A stretch of 64,000 nt of DNA from an uncultured Clostridia bacterium. GTDB lineage: Bacteria > Bacillota > Clostridia > Oscillospirales > CAG-382. Below, piece after piece: positions 35,256 to 44,273 of the stretch (the first letter of the stretch is position 1; each line of letters begins with the position of its first letter). The translations under genes and the position numbers were made by a program. The notes below the pieces were generated by a model, which worked only from the letters and a program-made list of their open reading frames with translations, had not been told where the DNA came from and ran no database searches. Where the stretch lies: positions 124,001 through 188,000 of the forward strand of contig CANRAV010000001.1 of assembly GCA_947628695.1 (NCBI GenBank). The letters run 5' to 3'.

Positions 35256-35612
35256 AATCCCCAAAAAGCCTTACGGCTTTATGGGGACCCCGAATAGGCT
35301 AAAAGGTTGGCTCTTGAGAAAGCACGGCTTTCTCAAGAGCCTTCAGTTTATTATAGATTCCCGTTCACTCGCGTCTCGCGCCTCCCCCACCCCGCGGGGT
35401 GAGGGTAGGCACTCGCGGGAATCCAAGGAGAAAAATCCGGCGCACCTGTCGCCGGATTTTTCGATATTTGATTATATGCTCGCTGAAGCTCGCGGGCGGA
35501 AGCCTTGGCGCGGTACGATAGAAGAAGGCTTCATACGTGCGGCAAGCCTATATACGGCTGAAGCGCGGCCTGCGTTGCCAGCACGGGTTCCAAAGGGCAA
35601 TGCCCTTTGAAA
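35256..35612. repeat. Intergenic repeats R1 plus R2 fragment, without toxin module
   Basis: No gene seen. It holds an AGCC/GGCT hairpin (35259-35284, terminator-like), a perfect 15-bp stem with 3-base loop (35310-35342), the pair GATTCCCG...CGGGAATCC (35357-35424), an AATCCGGCG/CGCCGGATT stem (35435-35460) and the R2 hairpin CAAAGGG/CCCTTTG (35591-35609). It matches 61972-62310 in order, but the toxin-antitoxin segment found between R1 and R2 at 62 kb is absent. Confidence 0.85.
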
Positions 35613-35620
35613 AACTAAAA

Positions 35621-36928
35621 TCAGCGTTTGCGTGAGTTGATGGAGTAGCGGATGGCAAGCAAAGCGCCGAGGATGCATATAAGCGAAGCGGCCACGACGG
35701 CAAGGGTCTTAGAGCCGATGTGCCTGCTTCCGCTGTCGCTGTCGCCGTCGCTGCCTGCGGGCGCGGGCGCGCTTTCCTCTGCGGACTGCGTGGGCTCTTC
35801 GCTTTGCTGGGGAGGTTCCGGCTCGCCGGTTTCGTCGGTGTCGCCTTGGGAGAGAGCAGAGGCTTCTTCGGGTGCCGACTCCGTCGGCTGCTCTGTTTTT
35901 TCAAACGCTATGCGTATATCGGTGTCTTCGTTTACCGTAACGGTGTACTCTCCGCCGGTGCCAAGCTCGCTGCCGCCGCAAACGACGGAGGACAGCGCAT
36001 AGCCCTCGTCGGCCGTTGCGGTGAAGGTGAAGCTTTCCCCGCGCACAACGGTGCTTTTGCCGGAAGGCGACGCCTTGCCGCCCTCGCCGACGGTCACCGT
36101 GACGGAGCAATAGTCCGGCTCGGGCGCCGTCTCCTCACGCCAGACGGCGGTTAAGACGGTGTCCGCCTCTGCTGTGCAGCTGTCCCCGGGCATGTAAAGC
36201 CCGTCGCCGCACTGCCAGCCGCCAAAGACAAATCCCTCGCGCTTTTCAAAGCAGCCGTCCACGGTAAAGCTTACGCCCTTCGGAATCGAAAACGGGCACT
36301 GAATGCCGCTTCCCGCGCCGGTGTAGCTGACGGAAACGGCACCTTCGGGCTTTTCGCAGGCGGAAAACTCCGCCGTCAAAAAGGAAAGCAAAAAGCTGCT
36401 GCCGCCCTCAAAGACGCGCCCTTCGCCGTCCTGCCAAAGGCCTTCCTCTAAGGTTATGACGCTGCCGACCTCGGCGGAAAGCGTCTTCCCCACCTTGCCG
36501 CCGGAAGAGTAGCTTACTATGCCGGAAACCGCAATATCCGGGCGCGGCGCGCGCGCCCACTGCGCGATAAAGGTCATGTCGCTGCTTACGTTGTATACCG
36601 TCTCGCCGGGCTTGTAAACCTTGCCCCCGCAGGCCCAGCCCGCAAAGACGTAGTCGCGGAAGGTGTAACTGTTCTGCGCCACGGTGTAGCTGCCGCCTGC
36701 CGCGACGTACTCCGTCGGCGGCGTCGGCCCCTTGACATAGTCGCTTGCCATAGCCCCGTCGGGCGCGACAAGCGGGCTGTAGCCGTAAGACATGCGGAAG
36801 CTGCCCGAAGGGGTGCCCTCAACGTCCGGCGCGTCGGAGCTTTCGGCAGCGGTAGCACAAAGGGAGAAAAGCACAAAAAGCGTCAGAACCGACGCCAAAG
36901 CGCAAATATAAGCTTTTTTCACTGTCAA
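35621..36928 (-). CDS. Surface protein with InlB-type beta repeats and C-terminal membrane anchor
   Basis: 435 residues. Signal peptide (about 1-27) and a C-terminal helix (LAVVAASLICILGALLAI) with the tail RYSINSRKR, without an LPXTG motif. The body has two Listeria/Bacteroides-type repeats (FRDYVFAGWACGGKVYKPGE... and REGFVFGGWQCGDGLYMPGD...) and a later divergent InlB B-repeat (GGKASPSGKSTVVRGESFTFTATADEGYALSSVVCGG). A Glu/Ser/Pro/Asp-rich stalk (about 345-405) precedes the anchor. Start is TTG at 36928 or GTG two codons on. Likely adhesion or surface display; ligand unknown. Confidence 0.8.
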   Translation of the reverse strand: MTVKKAYICALASVLTLFVLFSLCATAAESSDAPDVEGTPSGSFRMSYGYSPLVAPDGAMASDYVKGPTPPTEYVAAGGSYTVAQNSYTFRDYVFAGWACGGKVYKPGETVYNVSSDMTFIAQWARAPRPDIAVSGIVSYSSGGKVGKTLSAEVGSVITLEEGLWQDGEGRVFEGGSSFLLSFLTAEFSACEKPEGAVSVSYTGAGSGIQCPFSIPKGVSFTVDGCFEKREGFVFGGWQCGDGLYMPGDSCTAEADTVLTAVWREETAPEPDYCSVTVTVGEGGKASPSGKSTVVRGESFTFTATADEGYALSSVVCGGSELGTGGEYTVTVNEDTDIRIAFEKTEQPTESAPEEASALSQGDTDETGEPEPPQQSEEPTQSAEESAPAPAGSDGDSDSGSRHIGSKTLAVVAASLICILGALLAIRYSINSRKR

Positions 36929-37024
36929 ACCGCCACCTTAAACAAATCTATTTCCTATTCGGATTATAGCACAAATGTGCGATGAAGTAAATAGCTTTTG
37001 CAAAATTTACCGCACGAACGACAA

Positions 37025-37053
37025 ACGGCCGTACCCGAAAAGAGTACAGCCGT
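37025..37053 (-). terminator. Terminator after rpsT
   Basis: Minus-strand hairpin with arms ACGGCTGTAC and GTACGGCCGT (one mismatch) followed by TTGTCGTT, 22 bases after the rpsT stop. The U run is weak. Confidence 0.6.
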
Positions 37054-37075
37054 GATTGCACCTTGATAAAAACCG

Positions 37076-37339
37076 TTAGGCGATGCCGTTAAGCAAACGA
37101 GTAAAGCGGCTCTTACGTCTGGCAGCGGTGTTCTTGTGCATAACGCCCTTGGTAACCGCCTTGTCGATTTTTGCAACAGCTTCCCGATAGGTAGCAGCGG
37201 CAAGCTCCTTATTGCCTTCTGCGAGTGCGGCCTCGTACTTCCTTATAGAAGTCCTAAGCGAAGATTTTACCATCTTGTTCTGCAGCGTCTTCGTTTGGAT
37301 GACCTTAACTCTCTTTTTAGCTGACTTAATGTTCGGCAA
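37076..37339 (-). CDS. rpsT: 30S ribosomal protein S20 (bS20)
   Basis: 87 residues, normal length. PNIKSAKKRVKVIQTKTLQNKMVKSSLRT at the start and GVMHKNTAARRKSRFTRLLNGI at the end are characteristic. The only start that fits the family is a TTG at 37339, with an almost ideal AGGGAGGTGA 6 bases upstream. E. coli rpsT also starts with UUG, where it limits and helps autoregulate synthesis. Own promoter and terminator; monocistronic. Confidence 0.96.
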   Translation of the reverse strand: MPNIKSAKKRVKVIQTKTLQNKMVKSSLRTSIRKYEAALAEGNKELAAATYREAVAKIDKAVTKGVMHKNTAARRKSRFTRLLNGIA

Positions 37340-37381
37340 GCAACTCACCTCCCTAAAGAATTTGTTTCTTCTAACTTCGTT

Positions 37382-37410
37382 ATAATAACACAGTTTTTTT
37401 CGATTTGCAA
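37382..37410 (-). promoter_or_regulatory. rpsT promoter
   Basis: On the minus strand TTGCAA (37405-37410), 17-base spacer, TATTAT (37382-37387), 42 bases upstream of the TTG start. Confidence 0.72.
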
Positions 37411-37486
37411 TAGTAAAAATCAAATTTTTTGCGTTTTTCTCACTTTGCGGGTCAAAAAAATGCAAATCCGATGTGGGTCGCACCCT

Positions 37487-38491
37487 TTAAGTGCCCGGGA
37501 ACATAAGATAGAACTGCGATTTTACAATTTGCATTGCCCTTTCAAGCGGCAGCGGCTGCATAAAAATGACCGTGGTGCTGTGCCCGACCGGCACGGTAAG
37601 CGAAAGCCTTACGCGGTTTACGCCGTCGCTCCTTACGGAGATGCGCCAGCGGTCGCTTTCCGCAACCCTGCGAAGCAGGGCAAGCGCTGCTGCGGTGCCG
37701 AACTCGACGGCTGCGGGAGGTGTCCAAAACCTAAGCCCGCCAAAGCCCGCGCTGAACACGTAATTGCTGCCGCGCAGCGCGCCTTTTAAGAAGACGCGGC
37801 CGGTGTCGCAGTGCCTGACCGCCAGGGCGATAAACGCCGCCACTGCGCGGCAGTAGTCTTCTTCGAACCCGCTGCACAGCGCGCGGGAGCTGTCAATGCT
37901 GCAATTAAGCGCGGGGCCATCCTCACCGAGTATATTTTCAGCTGCCTTGCAAATCGCCCTTGCAGAAGCGGAAGGGTCGAAAACCCCGGGCACGGCCGAG
38001 CCGGCGACAGCCTCGATTATCTCAAAGAACTGCTGTCTAAGGTTCGCTTCGGCCATCATCCCCACCTCGGCCACAGACGGCGAGTTGAAAACCGCAATGC
38101 CGTTTTCGGGCATCGGCGGAAGGCCTCCGCTTACCGCATACCCGGGGTTGAAGACGCTTCCCTCCGGCGACGCGTGCGGACGGCGCCAGCTTATGAGAAA
38201 GCAGTTTAAAAGCCTCGCAGCTGCGGCGTCTAAGCCGACGTCTGCTTTAAGCTGTATGTGTCTTGTCTCGCCGACGCTTATTGTGCGAAGCGCGTCGGCC
38301 TCCGCCGCAGACATAAGGCTGCGTATGCTTTTTCCCGTTTCCAAGGCGGATATATTGGTTTTCGCAAAAGCGTTGTACGCCAGAATACGGCCGTCGGTGT
38401 CCGCCAAAAGCGCAGGGTATCCGCAGGCGTCTATAAGCCCCTTCATGACCGAAATCGGCGTGTCGTATGGATGACCGAAAACAGAGTCCAC
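37487..38491 (-). CDS. PAS-like sensor protein of unknown output
   Basis: 334 residues, no membrane segment. The N-terminus resembles a PAS domain (DACGYPALLADTDGRILAYNAFAKTN, about 22-47). The middle has SPSVAEVGMMAEANLRQQFFEIIEAVAG, which could be the dimerisation helices of a kinase, but I see no H-box histidine. The C-terminal part (VEFGTAAALALLRRVAESDRWRISVRSDGVN) loosely resembles a degenerate ATPase without N or G boxes. It may be a PAS-containing kinase relic or anti-sigma-like regulator. It follows rubrerythrin by 82 bases, behind that gene's terminator. Confidence 0.6.
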   Translation of the reverse strand: MDSVFGHPYDTPISVMKGLIDACGYPALLADTDGRILAYNAFAKTNISALETGKSIRSLMSAAEADALRTISVGETRHIQLKADVGLDAAAARLLNCFLISWRRPHASPEGSVFNPGYAVSGGLPPMPENGIAVFNSPSVAEVGMMAEANLRQQFFEIIEAVAGSAVPGVFDPSASARAICKAAENILGEDGPALNCSIDSSRALCSGFEEDYCRAVAAFIALAVRHCDTGRVFLKGALRGSNYVFSAGFGGLRFWTPPAAVEFGTAAALALLRRVAESDRWRISVRSDGVNRVRLSLTVPVGHSTTVIFMQPLPLERAMQIVKSQFYLMFPGT

Positions 38492-38528
38492 CGCAATTCT
38501 CCGTTTTTAAGCAAAGGTTTTGCTGCAC

Positions 38529-38557
38529 AAAAAATGCGGGAGGCCTTCGCCCCCCGC
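38529..38557 (-). terminator. Rho-independent terminator after rubrerythrin
   Basis: Minus-strand GCGGG...CCCGC stem (38536-38557) followed by a run of six T (38529-38534). Confidence 0.78.
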
Positions 38558-38573
38558 AAGCGCCCGAAGGCGT

Positions 38574-39107
38574 TTAATAGTTCTCTTTCCTTACCTCGAA
38601 AAAGCTTTGCGGGTGGCTGCACACCGGGCAAACCTGCGGCGCCTTTTTGCCAATCACAAGGTGACCGCAGTTGCGGCACTCCCACATAGTCTCTTCGCTT
38701 TTTTCGAAAACAGCCTGCATTTCTACGTTTTTAAGAAGTGCGCGGTAACGTTCCTCGTGCGATTTCTCAATCTCGCCTACCATCTTAAACTGTGCGGCAA
38801 GAGCTGTAAAGCCCTCCTCGGCGGCTTCCTTGGCGAAACGGTCGTACATATCCGTCCACTCGTAATTCTCGCCGTTTGCGGCTGCAAGAAGGTTGGCAGC
38901 CGTGTCGCCAAGCTCGCCCAAAGCCTTAAACCAAAGCTTTGCATGCTCTTTCTCGTTGTCCGCCGTCTTCTGGAATATGGCGGCAATCTGCTCGTACCCT
39001 TCTTTTTTCGCAACGGATGCAAAATAGGTGTACTTGTTCCTGGCCTGGCTTTCACCCGCAAAGGCTTCCATCAGGTTTTTCTCTGTCTTTGTGCCTTTAA
39101 GCTCCAT
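38574..39107 (-). CDS. rbr: Rubrerythrin
   Basis: 177 residues from the ATG of [31 protein letters not shown], with AGGAGG 11 bases upstream; a GTG three codons before is too close to it. The four-helix ferritin-like domain supplies the diiron ligands (E in [11 protein letters not shown] in [11 protein letters not shown] in [11 protein letters not shown] in [11 protein letters not shown]). The C-terminal rubredoxin domain has CRNCGHLV and CPVCSHP for one iron. It is a peroxide reductase of anaerobes that takes electrons from NADH via rubredoxin-type carriers. Strong own promoter. Confidence 0.96.
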   Translation of the reverse strand: MELKGTKTEKNLMEAFAGESQARNKYTYFASVAKKEGYEQIAAIFQKTADNEKEHAKLWFKALGELGDTAANLLAAANGENYEWTDMYDRFAKEAAEEGFTALAAQFKMVGEIEKSHEERYRALLKNVEMQAVFEKSEETMWECRNCGHLVIGKKAPQVCPVCSHPQSFFEVRKENY

Positions 39108-39139
39108 GTTAATCACAGCCTCCTATATTAGTTTAATAC

Positions 39140-39168
39140 ATTATAGCAAACAAAAACACCTTTTTCAA
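39140..39168 (-). promoter_or_regulatory. Rubrerythrin promoter
   Basis: On the minus strand TTGAAA (39163-39168), 17-base spacer, TATAAT (39140-39145). No clear PerR box was recognised around it. Confidence 0.75.
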
Positions 39169-39242
39169 TAGCAGACTGTAAAAAAGTGCAAATAATAAAG
39201 GCAAAAGTTTTGCGATATGCCTACCTTTTACATGCTTCGCGC

Positions 39243-39271
39243 TTGACAAATACACAAAACGGTGATAACAT
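39243..39271 (+). promoter_or_regulatory. polA promoter
   Basis: TTGACA (39243-39248), 17-base spacer, TAACAT (39266-39271), 35 bases upstream of the polA start. Confidence 0.75.
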
Positions 39272-39306
39272 AAAGCTTGCATAACCGGGAAAGAGAGGGA
39301 GGCAAA

Positions 39307-41829
39307 ATGAGCAGGGTTATAGTGTTTGACGGCAACAGCATTTTGAACCGTGCCTACTACGGCATACGCCCGCTAAGCACCGCCGACGGGGTTCCCACGA
39401 ACGCCGTCTACGGGTTTATAAGCATCATAATGAAGAATATGAACCTCTGCGAAGGGGCGGAGTATGGCGTTGTCGCCTTCGACCTGCGTGCTCCCACCTT
39501 CCGCCACAAGCTTTACGACGGCTACAAGGCGAACAGAAGCGGCATGCCGGACGATTTGGCACTGCAGCTTCCCTATGCAAAGCAGGCGGCGGAGTACCTT
39601 GGCTTTAAGGTGCTGGAAAAAGAAGGCTTTGAGGCTGACGATATACTGGGCACCGTCTCTGCAATGGCCGAAAAGGCGGGGGACGAATGCGTTATTGTAA
39701 CCGGCGACAGGGACAGTCTGCAGCTTGTAAGCGGCAGTACAAGGGTCTTTCTTGCCGCGACCAACGAGACAAAGATATTTGACACGGCGGCTTTCTTAGA
39801 AAAGTACGGCGTTCCGCCCACTGCCTTTGTGGACGTAAAGGCGCTTATGGGCGACAGCAGCGACAACATCCCCGGTGTGCGAGGCATAGGGGAAAAGGGC
39901 GCGCTTAAGCTTATAGCGGAGTACGGCAGTCTTGACGGCGTCTACGCGGCCGCAGAGGGCATAAAGGGCAGCGTGGGCGAAAAGCTCAGGGACGGCAAGG
40001 ACAGCGCCTATTTAAGCCGCACGCTCTCGATGATAGCAAGGGACGTTCCGCTGGAGTGCAAAATAGAAGACTTTAAGATAGAAAGGCAGGACGCAAAGCT
40101 TTTGGAGCTTTGCACAAGGCTGGAGCTTAACAGCCTTGCAGACAGGCTCGGACTTAAGGCGGAGAAGGCGGAGGCAAGGAAGCTTGAAGGGCAGCCGTTT
40201 TCGGATACGGACGGTAAGTCTGCCGCCCGCGCCTTTGAAAAGGCAAAGCGGGTGTACGTGTACCTAAAGGACGGCACGCTGTTTGCGACCGACGGGGCGG
40301 GGAAAAACATACGCCTTACATCTGACGGCGGCGCGCACGCCTTTCTGTTATCGGTGGCCGACAAAGCCGTTTACTGGAGCTATAAGGACGCGGCGAAGGC
40401 GCTTTCCGGCTTTGGCGAGATACCGCCGCCGAAGGACGACCTAAGCCTGCTTGCATACGTCGTGAAGCCGGTTGACGGCGGGCAAAGCACGCCTATGCGT
40501 GCCGCGAAGGCGCTGGAGCTTTTTGACGGAGAGGGCGACACGGAGACGGAAACGCTTATGCTTCCCACCTTGGAAGAGGCGCTTAAGGAGCAGGCAAGCG
40601 TTGCCGGGCAGATGCAGCTTTACAGGAATATAGAGCTTAAGCTGACAAGCCTTCTTTTGGAGATGGAAGAGGCCGGCTTTAAGGTCAACCGCGAAGGACT
40701 TACGGAGTTTTCGGCCTTCCTTTCCGACCGCATGGCGGAGGCGGAGGCTGCGATATACGCCCTCGCCGGGGAGGAGTTCAACATAAATTCCCCGATGCAG
40801 CTTTCGAATGTGCTTTACGAAAAGCTGGGACTGCCGCATTTCCGCAAGACGCAAAGGGGCTACTCCACAGACGCGGACGTCATGCAGAAGCTGCGCAAAT
40901 ACCACCCCATTATAGACCTCATCTTAAGCTACAGGCGCTTTGCAAAGCTTAAAAGCACCTATGCCGACGGGCTTGTAAAGGTGATCTCCGACAAGGACGG
41001 AAGGATACACAGCACCTTCAACCAGACGCTTACAATGACGGGCCGTCTTTCCTCTTCGGAGCCGAATTTGCAGAACATCCCCGTAAGGACCGACCTTGGC
41101 AAGATGTTCCGCAAGTTCTTCGTGGCGGAGGAGGGGTGTGTGCTTGTAGACGCGGACTACTCGCAGATAGAGCTGCGCGTTTTGGCGCACATGTCCGGCG
41201 ACCCCATGCTTATAAGCGCGTTCCGCGACGGTGCGGACGTGCACGCGGCAACGGCCTCGCAGGTTTTCGGCGTGCCTATTGACAGCGTCACAAGCGAGCT
41301 TAGGAAGAGAGCAAAGGCTGTGAACTTCGGCATAATCTACGGCATAAGCGCGTTTTCGCTTGCCGAGGATATCGGCGTAAGCCGCAAGATGGCGCAGGAC
41401 TATATCGACGCGTATTTCCGCAAATACCCGAAGATACGCGACTACATGGACGAGACCGTGAAAAAGGCGAAGGAGAACGGCTATGTCTCCACCCTGTTCG
41501 GTCGGCGCAGGTACGTGCCGGAGCTTAAGGCCAAGAACCGCAACCTTGCCTCCTTCGGCGAGCGCGTTGCAATGAACACGCCCATACAGGGCACTGCGGC
41601 GGACATAATAAAAAAGGCCATGGTCGACGTTCACGAGGCGCTTAAGGCCGCGGGCATGAGGTCGCGGCTGATACTTCAAATACACGACGAGCTTATCGTA
41701 GAGGCGCCGGAGGATGAGGCGGAGGAAGCCGCACGCATCCTGAAAGAGAAGATGGAAAACACCGTAAAGCTGCTTGTTCCGCTTGTTGCCGACGCGCACA
41801 CGGGCAAAAGCTGGTACGACGCTAAATGA
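39307..41829 (+). CDS. polA: DNA polymerase I
   Basis: 840 residues from ATG 39307 (GGGAGG 4 bases upstream; a TTG 10 codons earlier is unlikely). The N-terminal 5'-3' exonuclease (about 1-290) has VFDGNSILNRAYYG, GFEADDILGT and VKALMGDSSDNIPGVRGIGEKGALKL. The 300-430 region sits where the proofreading exonuclease would be but lacks its DxE and YxxxD motifs, so no 3'-5' activity is expected. Polymerase motifs A (DADYSQIELRVLAHMSGD), B (RKRAKAVNFGIIYGIS) and C (LQIHDELIVEAP) are intact. It fills gaps in repair and removes Okazaki primers. Confidence 0.96.
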   Translation: MSRVIVFDGNSILNRAYYGIRPLSTADGVPTNAVYGFISIIMKNMNLCEGAEYGVVAFDLRAPTFRHKLYDGYKANRSGMPDDLALQLPYAKQAAEYLGFKVLEKEGFEADDILGTVSAMAEKAGDECVIVTGDRDSLQLVSGSTRVFLAATNETKIFDTAAFLEKYGVPPTAFVDVKALMGDSSDNIPGVRGIGEKGALKLIAEYGSLDGVYAAAEGIKGSVGEKLRDGKDSAYLSRTLSMIARDVPLECKIEDFKIERQDAKLLELCTRLELNSLADRLGLKAEKAEARKLEGQPFSDTDGKSAARAFEKAKRVYVYLKDGTLFATDGAGKNIRLTSDGGAHAFLLSVADKAVYWSYKDAAKALSGFGEIPPPKDDLSLLAYVVKPVDGGQSTPMRAAKALELFDGEGDTETETLMLPTLEEALKEQASVAGQMQLYRNIELKLTSLLLEMEEAGFKVNREGLTEFSAFLSDRMAEAEAAIYALAGEEFNINSPMQLSNVLYEKLGLPHFRKTQRGYSTDADVMQKLRKYHPIIDLILSYRRFAKLKSTYADGLVKVISDKDGRIHSTFNQTLTMTGRLSSSEPNLQNIPVRTDLGKMFRKFFVAEEGCVLVDADYSQIELRVLAHMSGDPMLISAFRDGADVHAATASQVFGVPIDSVTSELRKRAKAVNFGIIYGISAFSLAEDIGVSRKMAQDYIDAYFRKYPKIRDYMDETVKKAKENGYVSTLFGRRRYVPELKAKNRNLASFGERVAMNTPIQGTAADIIKKAMVDVHEALKAAGMRSRLILQIHDELIVEAPEDEAEEAARILKEKMENTVKLLVPLVADAHTGKSWYDAK

Positions 41830-41854
41830 CGAATAACCGAAAGGAAGGGAATAC

Positions 41855-43396
41855 ATGAAGGATCTAAAGGGAAGAAAAGCGCGTTATTTGCTTGTTTACC
41901 CCGATTATACCGACAGGGACATGCGCGGCAGAACCTCCGGCGGGAACTACAGCGAAGGGCTTGCATCGATATCCGCCGTGCTTAAGCAAAGCGGCCACAG
42001 CGTGGGGCTTCTTCACCTGCACTACCTGCACGACGAGGAGGAGTTCAAAAAGGCGCTTCGCGAAAAGGGAGAGTACGACATAATCGGCTTCTCCATACGC
42101 ACAACGGCCTTTCCCGACTGCAAGAATTATATAAAGTGGACGCGGGAGCTTTACCCCGACGTATTTATCACCTGCGGCAGCTACCACTGCACCCTTGTGC
42201 CGGAGGAGGTCATCGCCGTGCCGGAGGTGGACTGCATCACCATTGGCGACGGCGAGTATGCCGAGCTTGAGCTTTGCGACAAGATGAGCGCCGGCGAGGA
42301 CTATACGGACATAGAAAGCAAGTGGTTCAAGCTGCCGGACGGCACCGTAAAGCGCAACCCCGTCCGCCCGCTGTTTGCCGATCTCGACAGGCTGCCGATA
42401 CCGGACTTTGACCTGTTCGACTACGCCAACCTTGAAAGCGTAAAGGTCGATACGGCCATCGTCGTTGTAAGCAGGGGCTGTTTTTACAACTGCACCTACT
42501 GCGGCAACGGCAACTTCCGCAAGGTCTACCCCAACAAAAAGATCTATGCGCGCTTCAGGAGCCCGGAAAACGCCATACTTTACCTTAAAACCCTGCTTTC
42601 AAAGTACCCCAACATAAAATACATCAATTTCCGCGACGCCATTTTCAACATGTTCCCGGATTGGTTTGACAAGTTTATAGAGCTTTACAAGAAGGAAATA
42701 CACCTTCCCTGCACGGGCAACATCCGCTTTGACATCCTCACGGAGGACACCGTCCGCAAGATGAAGGAGGCGGGCTTTTACACCATCGACATGGGGCTTG
42801 AAAGCGGCGACCAGGAGATAAGGTTTAAATACCTTAAGCGCTTCCAGACGGACGAGATGATGATAAACTGCAGCAAGTGGTTCCACAAGTACGGGATAGC
42901 GCAGCTTACCTACAACATCATAGGCCTTCCTTACGAGACCATACACAGCGCGCTTAAGACCATAAAGCTCAACGCGCGCATGGAAAGCGACAGGGTCATA
43001 CCGAACATCTTTTACCCCTACCCCGGAACAAAGCTTCACGACATAGCGAAGGAAGCGGGCTTTTTGCCGGACGTGATCTCGCCGGACTGCCGCGTTCCCC
43101 TGCAGCAGCCGGACTTTCCGGAGCACGAGGTGCTTTTTGTAGAGGCGTACTTTATGCACTACGTCAAAAAGTACAAAAAGGCGTTCAAAATCGGCGGCGA
43201 GCGCGGCGCAAGGATGGAAAAGCGGCTTGACAAGGCCATTACGGAGCGCAGCGTCGGCAGCTACAAGCGCCGCGTTTGGATACACGACAGGTACGCGGCC
43301 GTTCGCAACGTACTTAAGGACTTCCTTGTAAACCACATGCCGAAGTTCTACCTGTTCCTGAGGCGCGAGAAGCACAAGAAGAAGGCGCAGGTATAG
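41855..43396 (+). CDS. B12-binding-domain radical SAM protein
   Basis: 513 residues. The N-terminal about 150 residues resemble a cobalamin-binding Rossmann domain (SAVLKQSGHSVGLLHLHYL, YDIIGFSIRTTAFPD, TCGSYHCTLVPEEVI) without the DxHxxG base-off histidine. The radical SAM core has the 4Fe-4S motif CFYNCTYCG (Cys 209, 213, 216) and the GLESGDQEI and NIIGLPYETIH regions. The C-terminal 100 residues are basic. Related proteins act on lipids, cofactors or peptides, and the substrate is not inferable. It sits between polA and rsmI with small gaps. Confidence 0.88.
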   Translation: MKDLKGRKARYLLVYPDYTDRDMRGRTSGGNYSEGLASISAVLKQSGHSVGLLHLHYLHDEEEFKKALREKGEYDIIGFSIRTTAFPDCKNYIKWTRELYPDVFITCGSYHCTLVPEEVIAVPEVDCITIGDGEYAELELCDKMSAGEDYTDIESKWFKLPDGTVKRNPVRPLFADLDRLPIPDFDLFDYANLESVKVDTAIVVVSRGCFYNCTYCGNGNFRKVYPNKKIYARFRSPENAILYLKTLLSKYPNIKYINFRDAIFNMFPDWFDKFIELYKKEIHLPCTGNIRFDILTEDTVRKMKEAGFYTIDMGLESGDQEIRFKYLKRFQTDEMMINCSKWFHKYGIAQLTYNIIGLPYETIHSALKTIKLNARMESDRVIPNIFYPYPGTKLHDIAKEAGFLPDVISPDCRVPLQQPDFPEHEVLFVEAYFMHYVKKYKKAFKIGGERGARMEKRLDKAITERSVGSYKRRVWIHDRYAAVRNVLKDFLVNHMPKFYLFLRREKHKKKAQV

Positions 43397-43397
43397 T

Positions 43398-44234
43398 ATG
43401 GCCGGCACGCTGTACATCGTCCCCACGCCGATAGGCAACCTCGGCGACGTAAGCCCACGCGCAAGGGAAGCGCTGGAGGACTGCGACTTTGTCGCCTGCG
43501 AGGACACGCGCGTCGGCGGCAAGCTGCTTTTTCTGCTTGGCATAAAGAAAGAGCTTGTCAGCCACCACGAGCACAACAAAAAGCAAAGCGCGGCGTACAT
43601 TGCCGACAGGATTTCAAAGGGCGAACGCTGCGCGCTTATAAGCGACGCAGGCACGCCTGCGGTTTCCGACCCGGGCGAGGAGCTTGTTGCGGCCTGCCAC
43701 AAGGCCGGCGTCACGGTTACGCCGCTTCCCGGCCCCTGTGCCGCCGTCTGCGCGCTGTCCGCGTCGGGGCTGCCTTCAAGGCGGTTCGTGTTTGAGGGCT
43801 TCCTTCCCGACAAGGGGAAGGAGAGGAAGGAGCGCCTGTCGGCTCTTGCGTCTGAAAGGCGCACGGCCGTTGTCTACTCCACCCCGCACGACATTGCGCG
43901 CGACCTTGCGGACCTTGCGGCCTCGCTTGGGAACAGGCGCATGCTTTTCGCGCGCGAGCTTACCAAGATGAACGAGCAGACGGTGCAGACAAGCCTTGCA
44001 GAGGCGCTGCGTATGGTCGAAAACGGCGAGATACCGAAGAAGGGCGAGATGGCACTTGTCATAGAGGGCGCCGACGAAGCCGCCGCTTCCGAAAACGCCT
44101 TCTGGGCGGACATGGACGTGCAGACACACGTCGCGCACTATGTGGCGCTTGGCTTTTCGAAGATGGACGCCGTCAAAAAGGCCGCCAAGGACCGCGGTGT
44201 TCCCAAATCGGCTATTTACGACGAGGTCAGGTAG
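43398..44234 (+). CDS. rsmI: 16S rRNA (cytidine1402-2'-O)-methyltransferase
   Basis: 278 residues. TLYIVPTPIGNLGDVSPRAREAL near 4-26 and CEDTRVGGKLL are the RsmI hallmarks, with LISDAGTPAVSDPGEELV for SAM binding and VFEGFLPDKGKERKERL downstream. It methylates C1402 of 16S rRNA for decoding accuracy. It starts one base after the radical SAM stop, so it is co-transcribed with polA. Confidence 0.96.
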   Translation: MAGTLYIVPTPIGNLGDVSPRAREALEDCDFVACEDTRVGGKLLFLLGIKKELVSHHEHNKKQSAAYIADRISKGERCALISDAGTPAVSDPGEELVAACHKAGVTVTPLPGPCAAVCALSASGLPSRRFVFEGFLPDKGKERKERLSALASERRTAVVYSTPHDIARDLADLAASLGNRRMLFARELTKMNEQTVQTSLAEALRMVENGEIPKKGEMALVIEGADEAAASENAFWADMDVQTHVAHYVALGFSKMDAVKKAAKDRGVPKSAIYDEVR

Positions 44235-44273
44235 CGCGTTTACACAAATTCGGCAGGAGGGGAAACAAGCGCA

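Noticed and set aside
39307..41829. polA as a proofreading polymerase
   Set aside because: The 300-430 region lacks the DxE and YxxxD exonuclease motifs, as in many Gram-positive and thermophile enzymes.
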